Origin: Ruoffia tabacinasalis
Lineage (GTDB): Bacteria; Bacillota; Bacilli; Lactobacillales; Aerococcaceae
Assembly: GCF_005864045.1 (NCBI RefSeq)
Contig: NZ_VBSP01000001.1
Span: 124,001-188,000, forward strand
Length of the DNA: 64,000 bases
Reading direction: 5' to 3'
A program made the position numbers and the translations under genes. Shown here piece after piece: positions 17,436 through 24,884 of the stretch (the first letter of the stretch is position 1; the number at the start of each line of letters is the position of its first letter). Below the pieces are notes generated by a model that saw nothing but the letters and a program-made list of their open reading frames with translations, was not told the origin of the DNA and ran no database searches.

Positions 17436-18599
17436 ATGTACTTGAAAACAACGTCAAATAACCATTCTGAGTTTTACACAATTATGGATGAGTCTTCCAT
17501 TTCAAAATCTAAAAAGACAAATAGACGGATGCAAATTCAAAAGAGTGATTCTGAGTTATTTTTCCGTTTTAATCAATCAGTGCGGTTAACTTCTGATATA
17601 GGACTTGCCTTAATTGTGTTAACTACTACACCTGAAGATGAAGTAAGTTATCAGGAATTTATCTTAACTAATAGTATTGATTTAGTCCCAGGTGTCTATT
17701 TTAACACACTCGCTATCACAGAAGAATGTAGTATTTTTATGGAACCGCTTGGGAAGGATTCTCCTAAGACAGTCCCTACAGCTAAAAAAATTGCGATTCG
17801 AAAATACGAACCAAAACTAATGATTGAAAAACTACATACTTTGTTCTATCAAATTAAGATGGCGCCTTTCGAAAGCTTATCTATTCCAGGAGATTATTAT
17901 GAACTTATTATTGTTGATCAAGGTGAGTTAATTCATCACATTGATGATGCGGAGTATATTGCTAAAAAGAATGATTGCTTTATCTATCAACCAGGACAAG
18001 TTAGAAAACAAAGTATTACTAAAGATGGAGTAACGTCTTATTTATCAATTATATTTGACGCAAAGGGGCTAACTCCTACAGCAACGAATCAAATCATACA
18101 CTTAGGTTCTCAAAACACAGCTTTAATTGAACGAATCATTGAATTATCAAACATTACAACCAATGGTAGATATACGGATGATGAAGTGTTATTAAACTTA
18201 AAATTAATTCTACTTAAAATTGTTCAAGGTGAAGCGAATCATACCGAAAAACCAACCACATCGATGCGCGAAAACTATGAAAGTGAATTATTCCAAGCGA
18301 TGGTAGATTTCTTGGATGCGCATGTTGAAGACCAAAACCAAGTGAGTGATTTAGTTGAACATTTCTCATTATCAAGATCAACCATTCAATCATTATTTAA
18401 TAAATACGCAAATACGACACCAAAAAATTATATAAATACAATTCGATTAAACAGAAGCAAACAAATGATTCAAGAAACTCAAATGACCTTATCACAAATA
18501 GCTGATTATCTAGGCTATGGTTCGATTCAATACTTCTCTCGGGCATTTAGTAAGGAATTTGGTTTAAGCCCTTCTAGCTATGCTAAATCGATTGTTTAA
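17436..18599 (+). CDS. AraC-family transcriptional regulator
   Basis: A 387-residue regulator. The C-terminal 100 residues form two helix-turn-helix motifs: VSDLVEHFSLSRSTIQSLFN and the signature MTLSQIADYLGYGSIQYFSR followed by FSKEFGLSPSSYAK. The middle (about 125-215) looks like a cupin-type ligand-binding region (YYELIIVDQGELIHHIDDAE, FIYQPGQVRKQS). The first 110 residues form an extra domain I do not recognise, making it longer than usual AraC proteins. Start at ATG 17436 has AGAGGTG upstream and lies after the TATAAT at 17390. It is divergent from the PTS IIB gene, its most likely target. Confidence 0.88.
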   Translation: MYLKTTSNNHSEFYTIMDESSISKSKKTNRRMQIQKSDSELFFRFNQSVRLTSDIGLALIVLTTTPEDEVSYQEFILTNSIDLVPGVYFNTLAITEECSIFMEPLGKDSPKTVPTAKKIAIRKYEPKLMIEKLHTLFYQIKMAPFESLSIPGDYYELIIVDQGELIHHIDDAEYIAKKNDCFIYQPGQVRKQSITKDGVTSYLSIIFDAKGLTPTATNQIIHLGSQNTALIERIIELSNITTNGRYTDDEVLLNLKLILLKIVQGEANHTEKPTTSMRENYESELFQAMVDFLDAHVEDQNQVSDLVEHFSLSRSTIQSLFNKYANTTPKNYINTIRLNRSKQMIQETQMTLSQIADYLGYGSIQYFSRAFSKEFGLSPSSYAKSIV

Positions 18600-18626
18600 A
18601 CAATTAAAACTTGCACTAATAATAAT

Positions 18627-18675
18627 AATTCCACTCCTTAAGTTATTGACTAACTTTAAAGAGTGGAATTTTTTA
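18627..18675. terminator. Bidirectional intrinsic terminator
   Basis: A 10-bp outer stem AATTCCACTC / GAGTGGAATT (18628-18637 with 18661-18670) with an inner AAGTTA/TAACTT stem, T-rich on the plus side and preceded by an AT-rich run on the other, separates the convergent regulator and nrdH genes. Confidence 0.8.
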
Positions 18676-18680
18676 AATTA

Positions 18681-18908
18681 TTAAGCTAATTTTGCTAATA
18701 AATCTGGACGGAAACCGTTAAAAGGCTCTTCCCCATCGATTTCAACTACAGGGAGTGATTGAAAGCCTAATGATTTAATATGATTCAGTGCTTCCTCATC
18801 AGCAAACACATCTAGAGTAGAATAATCGACACCTTTATCATCTAAATATTTTTTTGTAAAGTTACATTGCATACAATTTGGTTTTGAATAAACAGTAATT
18901 TTTGACAT
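18681..18908 (-). CDS. nrdH: Glutaredoxin-like NrdH-redoxin
   Basis: A 75-residue redoxin with active site KPNCMQCNFTKKYLDDKGV (CxxC at about 12-15) and the NrdH-type C-terminal GFRPDLLAKLA. NrdH proteins reduce class Ib ribonucleotide reductase and are themselves reduced by thioredoxin reductase. No nrdE, nrdF or nrdI gene is adjacent, so it is separated from its usual operon. Start at ATG 18908 follows an AGAAGG site; the spacing is a little long (about 10). Confidence 0.88.
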   Translation of the reverse strand: MSKITVYSKPNCMQCNFTKKYLDDKGVDYSTLDVFADEEALNHIKSLGFQSLPVVEIDGEEPFNGFRPDLLAKLA

Positions 18909-18964
18909 GGATATGACCTTCTTTCTTTGAACTAATATACTCATCATACTGTATTTCCAAACAA

Positions 18965-19019
18965 AAAACAACTACATGTTGATCGCTTTATTAAATGCGA
19001 CACAATATATAGTTGTTTT
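18965..19019 (-). terminator. Probable terminator of the tryptophan transporter/S66 peptidase operon
   Basis: A 10-bp stem AAAACAACTA / TAGTTGTTTT (18965-18974 with 19010-19019) encloses a second small stem (TCGC/GCGA), with a T run on the minus side. The long inner loop makes it less compact than the other terminators here. Confidence 0.55.
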
Positions 19020-19042
19020 GCACAAAAATGATGGCACTGAAA

Positions 19043-19900
19043 CTAATTCATTATAAATGGATATACGGCTTCATGGTGTCCGACATAATCCGTAAAATAT
19101 AATTTAAAATTATATTTATTCTGGTAAGTTTGGACTAATTTGTATAATTCGTCTTCTTGGCCTTTTTCTTTTATTTCACTGAAATGACCAATAACAACAA
19201 ACTTCATTCTATCCAAAATATTCAATAAATCAAGTTGTGACAAGTAGCTGCGCATTTTATTAATATCTCCTGACTGACCTTCAAGAAGTAAACCTTCAGC
19301 ATTATCAAGATTAAAATAAGGTGTCCCAGCTAATTTTAAATAGCATCGAATATTTCCACCAATAATAATTGCACTTTCTTCTATTTTGTTTGGTGTTGTG
19401 CTTCCTCTATCGATCCGTTCATTATTTAATAGCACACGTTTAAAACTATCTTTTGCAACGCCTGTATTATCTTTAATGATATTCGTTGCTAAAAAGTTTA
19501 CAGCTTTGACGTTTGTCTTTAATAATAAAGCATTAATAATCACTGTATTGTCACTATAACCTAAATAAAACTTATCGGAAATAGATTCAATCGCTCGCCA
19601 ATCATCTTCAGTAAATTGGTTTAAAACTTCCAACGCCAAGTCTCCCCCTGATAAGTCGAAAATGGCTTTGATATTAGGATCTATCAAGGCATTGTATAAT
19701 TCTTCTTTTCGATAAGTAGCGTCATGTGTTTCATTATTAATGGGATCAATATATATAGTAGGGCTAATATGAACTTTTAGATCAAATTCATTAACCAAAC
19801 AATCATATAATGATGTTATTTTTAATCTTACTTGTTCATCTAAATCTAGTCCGTTTGAACAGCCAAGCAAGATGACTTCATCATCAGAATTCAGGTGCAT
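19043..19900 (-). CDS. S66-family peptidase (LD-carboxypeptidase / MccF-like)
   Basis: A 285-residue serine peptidase of family S66, which includes LD-carboxypeptidases that trim murein tetrapeptides and MccF, which inactivates microcin C. The nucleophile region is KFYLGYSDNTVIINALL (Ser in GYSDNT), the Glu is in EGLLLEGQSGD, and the catalytic His is in the C-terminal DYVGHHEAVYPF. The usual RGGYG of LdcA is LSGGD here. It has no signal peptide, so it acts in the cytosol. It lies 29 bases after the ABC transporter ATPase gene, on the same strand and with no terminator between, so it is probably controlled by the tryptophan attenuator. Confidence 0.82.
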   Translation of the reverse strand: MHLNSDDEVILLGCSNGLDLDEQVRLKITSLYDCLVNEFDLKVHISPTIYIDPINNETHDATYRKEELYNALIDPNIKAIFDLSGGDLALEVLNQFTEDDWRAIESISDKFYLGYSDNTVIINALLLKTNVKAVNFLATNIIKDNTGVAKDSFKRVLLNNERIDRGSTTPNKIEESAIIIGGNIRCYLKLAGTPYFNLDNAEGLLLEGQSGDINKMRSYLSQLDLLNILDRMKFVVIGHFSEIKEKGQEDELYKLVQTYQNKYNFKLYFTDYVGHHEAVYPFIMN

Positions 19901-19929
19901 ATTATCATCACTTTCTATATCAAGTTTTT

Positions 19930-20724
19930 TTAAGAAGCATTTGCTTCAATCTCTACTAATTTTTCCATAAGTTCGTGCAAATGTCCAATTTCTAAACTAG
20001 CAATTTCTTCTTTGCTATATACATTCGCAATTTTTCCTTGATGGAGGACAACAATTCGATCACCATATTTAATTGCGTCTTGCATATGGTGGGTAATCAT
20101 TAAAGTAGTTAAATTGTTTTCTGTTACCATTTTGTGTGTCATTTCCATGACTTGTTTAGCTGTACGTGGATCTAACGCTGATGTATGCTCATCTAATAAT
20201 AATAGTTGTGGCTTTTGAATCGTTGCCATCACTAAAGAGATGATTTGTCTCTGTCCACCAGATAAATATTCTATTGGTAAGTCTAAGCGCTTCTCTAAAT
20301 CTAAATTAAACTGAGAAATATACTCTGCCATTTCAGCTTTATTTTCAGCATTTAAAGATAGAGACAAACCACGTTTTTTACCACGTTTACTTGCTAACAT
20401 TAGATTCTCGAATACTGACATACGAGGAGCTGTTCCCATACTTGGGTTTTGGAAAACTCTTGCAACAATACTGGCACGCTTGATTTGAGGGATTTTTGTA
20501 ATATCCGTATTATTTAATAAAATGCTTCCTTCATCGGGTTCGATATGCCCTGTAAGAGCATTAAATAACGTGGATTTCCCTGCCCCATTCGTTCCTATGA
20601 TCGCAATAATCTCGCCTTGTTTTACTGAGAGAGTAATATCTTCTAACCCTTTGACAATATCTCCTGTTCTTCGTTGAAAAACTTTGGATACATGGTTTAA
20701 TTCTAAATAATTTTCTGTCATCAT
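19930..20724 (-). CDS. ABC transporter ATPase of the tryptophan-type (TrpXYZ) uptake system
   Basis: A 264-residue ABC ATPase: Walker A GTNGAGKSTLFNAL (about 43-56), signature LSGGQRQIISLV, Walker B PQLLLLDEHTSALD, H-loop ITHH. It belongs to the family that pairs with PF02653-type permeases and PF04392 binding proteins, as in the streptococcal tryptophan transporter. Third gene of the operon (14 bases after the permease gene). Substrate is inferred from the Trp-codon leader at 22833-22889 upstream of the operon. Confidence 0.88.
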   Translation of the reverse strand: MMTENYLELNHVSKVFQRRTGDIVKGLEDITLSVKQGEIIAIIGTNGAGKSTLFNALTGHIEPDEGSILLNNTDITKIPQIKRASIVARVFQNPSMGTAPRMSVFENLMLASKRGKKRGLSLSLNAENKAEMAEYISQFNLDLEKRLDLPIEYLSGGQRQIISLVMATIQKPQLLLLDEHTSALDPRTAKQVMEMTHKMVTENNLTTLMITHHMQDAIKYGDRIVVLHQGKIANVYSKEEIASLEIGHLHELMEKLVEIEANAS

Positions 20725-20737
20725 TACACTCTCCTTC

Positions 20738-21628
20738 CTATAATTTTCCTAGTTTAGCTTTATTTAAGCCCATCTTCTTAGAAATAGCTGGTAATGCTAA
20801 GAATATAGCTAACACCAAGGCTGAGATTAATCTAAAGTCGTTTGGATTAAAGCCTAATTGAAGAACAAAGACAATTATTAATCGATAAATCACTGATCCA
20901 ACAACGATTGAAATAAAACGCCCAGATAATTTCATTTGTTTTCTAAAGATAACTTCTCCGATAACAATTGAAGACATAGCAACAACTACGGTTCCTGTCC
21001 CCATCTGAACATCTGAGAACCCATTATCTTGTGCAACTAAAGCACCACTTAGTGCAATAAATCCATTGGCAAACATTAATGCTAGACGTTTCATTGTATT
21101 TGTTTTAATTCCGAATGAAGCCGCCATAATTTCATTATCACCGGTTGCAATAATCGCTTGTCCTAAATCTGTCTTAAATAAATAAGTCATAAAAAGGATA
21201 ACAAGTAAAACAACAATTAAGCCAACAATAGCTCTTTGATATTGAACACTTTCAATCGCTTCACTTAAGTAACTATAGATTGTATCAAAACCACGTAAGC
21301 TTAAGTTCGGACTCCCCATGACACGTAAGTTGATCGAATAAAACCCAGTTAGGGAAATAATACTAGCAAGTAAAGCAGGAATATCAAAATACGTTGTTAA
21401 TATTCCTGTTACTAGACCAGCTAACATTCCAGTAATAATAGAAGCAAAAGTGGCGACAATTGGGTTAACACCCATTGTAATTAATGTAACTGCCGAAGCA
21501 GCACCTAAAGTGAATGATGCCTCGCTGGTTAAATCGGCGAATCGTAGGATTCTGAAACTAATGTATAGTCCCAATCCCATAATTCCCCATAATATTCCTT
21601 GGTAAACTGCACTAAAATAAATACTCAT
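20738..21628 (-). CDS. ABC transporter permease of the tryptophan-type (TrpXYZ) uptake system
   Basis: A 296-residue permease of the branched-chain/ribose permease fold (BPD_transp_2) with about eight membrane segments. Visible are SFTLGAASAVTLITMGVNPI, a conserved LRVMGSPNLSLRG loop, and ATGDNEIMAASFGIKTNTMK, the family's cytoplasmic coupling region. It is 8 bases downstream of the binding protein gene and 13 upstream of the ATPase gene. It would form the homodimeric channel of the transporter. Confidence 0.87.
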   Translation of the reverse strand: MSIYFSAVYQGILWGIMGLGLYISFRILRFADLTSEASFTLGAASAVTLITMGVNPIVATFASIITGMLAGLVTGILTTYFDIPALLASIISLTGFYSINLRVMGSPNLSLRGFDTIYSYLSEAIESVQYQRAIVGLIVVLLVILFMTYLFKTDLGQAIIATGDNEIMAASFGIKTNTMKRLALMFANGFIALSGALVAQDNGFSDVQMGTGTVVVAMSSIVIGEVIFRKQMKLSGRFISIVVGSVIYRLIIVFVLQLGFNPNDFRLISALVLAIFLALPAISKKMGLNKAKLGKL

Positions 21629-21636
21629 ACTAACAA

Positions 21637-22638
21637 CTACTCCTCACCTAAACGGTCCTTAATATCCATCACTTCAGAAGCAAGCTCTTCTGGTACTTCA
21701 ATACCTAAACGATCAGCTGTTTCAAAGTTAATCAGAGATTGTAATTCATCTAAAAATCGCACGGGTGTCTCACCTGGATTTGCACCATCGATGATTTCTT
21801 TGGCAACATCTGTTGCTAATAATCCGATATCTTTCTGGTTAATTGCTACAGCTGATAATGCCCCTTGCCCTACCATCACGTCAACCGTTGTAAAGACTGG
21901 AATTCCAGCTGCATCTGTTGCATCTAATAAAGTTTCAAAAGCACTTGCAATCGTATTATCTGAACCAACATAGATTGCATCGACTTCGCTAGCTAAAGTT
22001 TGAGCCACTAATTGCATGTCCATTGTAGAAGCAATTCCTTCAATTTGAACTTCTAAGCCCATTTCTTCTGCAACTGCTGCTGCTTGTTCAGTTTCTGCCA
22101 ATGAATTGTCTTCACTTGTTGTATAGATCATACTTACTTTTTGCACATCTGGTTGTAATTGTAATAATAATTCAAATTGATCTTCATATGGTACTGCATC
22201 ACTTGCACCAGTAATGTTTTCGCCTGGATTTTCTAAATCATCAACAATTCCTGCTGAAACAGGATCAGTGACCCCGGTCATAATAATTGGAATATCTGAT
22301 GTCACATTTTGAAACGCTTGTGCTACCGGAGTCGTAATGGCGAAAATCATATCAGGCTCTTCCGCCACTACACTTTGAGCGATCGTTGAGAGGATGTTTA
22401 AATCTCCTTCAGCGTTTTGGTAATTAATCGTTAAGTTTTCACCTTCAGTATATCCGTGTTCCGCTAGCCCATCATAGACACCTTGTCGGATATCATCGAG
22501 TGAACTATGCGTAACTAATTGAACAACCGTTACATCTAATGAATCTTCTTGAGCGAAAGCCTCTTTTGTTGTTGTACTTGATACAACGACTAATGCCAGT
22601 GCAACCATTGCTAAGATAAGTTTTTGTAATTTTTTCAT
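21637..22638 (-). CDS. Substrate-binding protein of the tryptophan-type (TrpXYZ) uptake system
   Basis: A 333-residue periplasmic-binding-type protein of the PF04392 family (TrpX-like). The first 30 residues are a signal peptide (MKKLQKLILAMVALALVVVS…AFAQ|ED). There is no cysteine for lipidation, unlike usual Gram-positive binding proteins. Family segments include PDMIFAITTPVAQAFQN, IIMTGVTDPVSAGIV and VDAIYVGSDNTIAS. The ATG has AGGAGAA upstream. The gene follows two tandem terminators and a leader peptide with two Trp codons, which supports tryptophan as ligand. First structural gene of the operon. Confidence 0.87.
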   Translation of the reverse strand: MKKLQKLILAMVALALVVVSSTTTKEAFAQEDSLDVTVVQLVTHSSLDDIRQGVYDGLAEHGYTEGENLTINYQNAEGDLNILSTIAQSVVAEEPDMIFAITTPVAQAFQNVTSDIPIIMTGVTDPVSAGIVDDLENPGENITGASDAVPYEDQFELLLQLQPDVQKVSMIYTTSEDNSLAETEQAAAVAEEMGLEVQIEGIASTMDMQLVAQTLASEVDAIYVGSDNTIASAFETLLDATDAAGIPVFTTVDVMVGQGALSAVAINQKDIGLLATDVAKEIIDGANPGETPVRFLDELQSLINFETADRLGIEVPEELASEVMDIKDRLGEE

Positions 22639-22657
22639 TTTTATTCTCCTTTTATAT

Positions 22658-22693
22658 AAAAAACAGCCGACACATACAATCTATGTGTCAGCT
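22658..22693 (-). terminator. Second attenuator terminator (segments 5:6) of the Trp leader
   Basis: A 12-bp stem AGCTGACACATA / TATGTGTCGGCT (22682-22693 with 22665-22676, one G-U pair) with a 5-base loop is followed by G and six Ts (22658-22663). It ends only 9 bases before the ribosome site of the binding-protein gene. Confidence 0.9.
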
Positions 22694-22704
22694 TAATAAA
22701 GCAT

Positions 22705-22748
22705 AAAAAAAGACCACATAGATTGTAAGACTACAAACTCTATGTGGT
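22705..22748 (-). terminator. First attenuator terminator (segments 3:4) of the Trp leader
   Basis: A 15-bp stem with a 2-base bulge: ACCACATAGA / TCTATGTGGT (22739-22748 with 22713-22722) plus inner TTGTA / TACAA, loop of 4, followed by seven Ts (22705-22711). Confidence 0.92.
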
Positions 22749-22763
22749 AAACTGGATTAAGAG

Positions 22764-22841
22764 CCACATAGATACAGTTTCAGTTAAATTCAAACTGGGC
22801 TGTATCCATGGAACAGATTCCAAGTCTACAACCTATCTACG
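22764..22841 (-). promoter_or_regulatory. Control segments 1 and 2 of the Trp attenuator
   Basis: Segment 1 (CGTAGATA, 22834-22841) covers the last codons and stop of the leader peptide and can pair over 8 bp with TATCTATG (22767-22774). Segment 2 (TCTATGTGG, 22764-22772) can instead pair over 9 perfect bp with segment 3 (CCACATAGA, 22739-22747), which destroys the first terminator. A local hairpin GATACAG / CTGTATC (22800-22806 with 22771-22777) also holds part of segment 2. A ribosome stalled on the Trp codons would cover segment 1 and favour the 2:3 antiterminator. Confidence 0.8.
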
Positions 22842-22889
22842 CCAGCTTTGCCAGATTAAATTAATTTTGTTGTTAACTTGGTTCGTCAT
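22833..22889 (-). CDS. Leader peptide with two Trp codons, 18 residues
   Basis: The frame encodes MTNQVNNKINLIWQSWRR then TAG. ATG 22889 has AAAGGGG 9 bases upstream; an in-frame ATG two codons earlier (22895) is too close to the ribosome site. Two of the last six codons are TGG (22851-22853 and 22842-22844), and the following Arg and stop codons form control segment 1. The peptide itself need have no function; its translation would sense charged tRNA-Trp. It begins about 25 bases after the expected transcription start. Confidence 0.85.
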   Translation of the reverse strand: MTNQVNNKINLIWQSWRR

Positions 22890-22921
22890 ATTCATTGGCC
22901 CCTTTCGTATTTGTTAATACA

Positions 22922-22950
22922 ATGATACAACCTCGTCAAATATATGTCAA
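22922..22950 (-). promoter_or_regulatory. Promoter of the Trp-type transporter operon
   Basis: TTGACA (22945-22950) and TATCAT (22922-22927) are 17 bases apart on the minus strand, placing the start of the leader RNA near 22915. The non-coding stretch 22639-23074 is otherwise fully occupied by the attenuator and the divergent rqcH upstream region. Confidence 0.85.
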
Positions 22951-23074
22951 CCATTTCTATTCTTTTTTTAATCTTTCTTTAATAATCGGCTACGTTTTGA
23001 TAATTAGTAATTTAAGCTTATTTAATGTACAATAATAGTCTAGTAAAATCATGTTATTAAAGGGGGTTTGGTTG

Positions 23075-24781
23075 ATGTCATTTGATGGCTTTTATACACA
23101 CAAAATTACAGAAGAGCTAACTTCCAAACTAAAAAATGGACGCATACATAAAATTTATCAACCGTTTGAACAAGAATTACAATTCGTTATCCGATCAAAT
23201 CGTACCAATTACCGAATGGATGCTTCGATTCATCCAACCTACTATCGCTTACACCTGACTGAGGAGAAATCGAATAACCCACAACAAGCACCTATGTTTT
23301 GTATGTTATTACGAAAACATCTGGAAAATGCAACGGTATTGGATATTCGTCAACATGAAAATGACCGAATCATCACATTTGAATTAAGTGGTCGCGATGA
23401 ACTGGGTGATCTACAAAGTTATTTACTTATCTTTGAATTAATGGGTCGTCACAGTAATATTATATTGGTTAATCCAGTTACGAATAAAATCATTGATTGC
23501 ATTAAACATATTCCGCCAAGTATGAATAGTTTTAGAAGTTTACAACCAGGTGCTGAATATATCTTACCACCTAAGAAGGAAAACCAAGAAAACATCTTAC
23601 AATTAAGTGAAGCTCAATTAAACGAGTTCGCGACTGAAAACCAAGAATTACTCGCAACAGGTAAAGCATCTAAAGTGATTCAAGGGATGTCTGGTCTCGC
23701 TAGTAAACAAATTACCGCGTGGATAAATGATGACCAGTTGACAGCGTATCAAGCCCTTGAAAAATATTTACACGAGTTAAAGACAGGCCAACCCGTCATA
23801 TTTAGAACTGACAATCAAATGAAATTTTACGCAATGGATCTGCCCTATCTTGAAGGCGAACGAGATTATTATGAATCATTAAGTAAATCACTAGATGTTT
23901 TCTACAATCAAAAAGTTCGTTTAGATCGAGTTAAGCAATTATCTGGCGATTTAATTCAAAGAATCAAACAAATCATTGAAAAAAATTATCATAAATTAGA
24001 GAACTTAGAAAAAGACCGACAAGTCGCTCAAGATGCGGATACTTATCGTCTAAAAGGTGAATTAATCAATGCCTTTTCGTATCAAATCGAAAAAGGTCAA
24101 TCTTCTACCGTTGTAGCTAATTATTACGATAACAATGAACCTTATACCATTGAATTAAATCCTAGAAAGACACCGTCAGAGAATAGTCAAACTTATTTCA
24201 AACGCTATACCAAATACCGTGACTCATTACGTTTTATTGAAAAACAAGAAAAATTAGCACAGCAAGAAATTGAATATTTGGATTCAGTCCTTGTTCAACT
24301 TGAACAAGCAGAAATTGAAGACATTGAAGATATTAAAGCTGAGTTAATTCGAGAGGGTTACGGCGGTAAACGGAATAAGTCCGTTAAAAAACGAGCAAAA
24401 TCTAAATCTAAGCCCCGTCGCTATCAATCAAGTGATGGTGTGATGATATATGTTGGTCGTAATAACCAACAAAACGATGAATTAAGTATGCGCAAAGCAA
24501 GTAAAAACCACTGGTGGTTACATACTAAAGATATTCCAGGAGCGCATGTGATTGTCGAATCTGACAAGCCTAGTGATCAAACGATGACAGAGGCGGCTGA
24601 AATAGCCGCTTACTACTCTAAATCGCAAAATTCTGCCAATGTCCCTGTCGATACAGTCCAAGTGAAGCACTTACGTAAGCCTAATGGTGCTAAACCAGGT
24701 TATGTGATTTATGAAGGTCAAAATACATTATTTGTCACACCTGTAGAGAAGAAAATAAACGAACTAAAAATGAATGGATAA
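23075..24781 (+). CDS. rqcH: Ribosome quality control factor RqcH (NFACT / FbpA family)
   Basis: A 568-residue NFACT protein. The N-terminal NFACT-N domain starts FDGFYTHKITEELTSKL; HENDRIITFEL carries the Asp-Arg pair needed for tRNA handling. A coiled coil lies at about 290-420 (QRIKQIIEKNYHKLENLEKD), followed by the basic KRNKSVKKRAKSKSKPRRYQ linker and the NFACT-R domain WWLHTKDIPGAHVIVES. RqcH binds the stalled 50S-peptidyl-tRNA complex and directs addition of C-terminal alanine tails; the same proteins were earlier called fibronectin-binding. Start at ATG 23075 has AGGGGG 8 bases upstream. Confidence 0.92.
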   Translation: MSFDGFYTHKITEELTSKLKNGRIHKIYQPFEQELQFVIRSNRTNYRMDASIHPTYYRLHLTEEKSNNPQQAPMFCMLLRKHLENATVLDIRQHENDRIITFELSGRDELGDLQSYLLIFELMGRHSNIILVNPVTNKIIDCIKHIPPSMNSFRSLQPGAEYILPPKKENQENILQLSEAQLNEFATENQELLATGKASKVIQGMSGLASKQITAWINDDQLTAYQALEKYLHELKTGQPVIFRTDNQMKFYAMDLPYLEGERDYYESLSKSLDVFYNQKVRLDRVKQLSGDLIQRIKQIIEKNYHKLENLEKDRQVAQDADTYRLKGELINAFSYQIEKGQSSTVVANYYDNNEPYTIELNPRKTPSENSQTYFKRYTKYRDSLRFIEKQEKLAQQEIEYLDSVLVQLEQAEIEDIEDIKAELIREGYGGKRNKSVKKRAKSKSKPRRYQSSDGVMIYVGRNNQQNDELSMRKASKNHWWLHTKDIPGAHVIVESDKPSDQTMTEAAEIAAYYSKSQNSANVPVDTVQVKHLRKPNGAKPGYVIYEGQNTLFVTPVEKKINELKMNG

Positions 24782-24785
24782 TTTA

Positions 24786-24836
24786 AAACCGATCCGCTAC
24801 CTAGTTTTTTGAACTAAGTAGCAGATCGGTTTTTAT
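24786..24836 (+). terminator. Intrinsic terminator of rqcH
   Basis: A long stem, AAACCGATC with GATCGGTTT and an inner GCTAC…GTAGC part, ends in TTTTTATTTTT directly after the rqcH stop. Confidence 0.9.
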
Positions 24837-24844
24837 TTTTCTAA

Positions 24845-24877
24845 TAAAAAAACTGGTGAAGATAGCCTCACCAGTTT
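24845..24877 (-). terminator. Intrinsic terminator of ppaC
   Basis: A 10-bp stem AAACTGGTGA / TCACCAGTTT (24850-24859 with 24868-24877) is followed on the minus strand by TTTTT. It lies just past the ppaC stop. Confidence 0.88.
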
Positions 24878-24884
24878 AATTTGC

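Noticed and set aside
22658-22915. Trp operon leader as a T-box
   Set aside because: No TGGTACC-type T-box sequence and no specifier stem; the small frame with Trp codons explains the region better.
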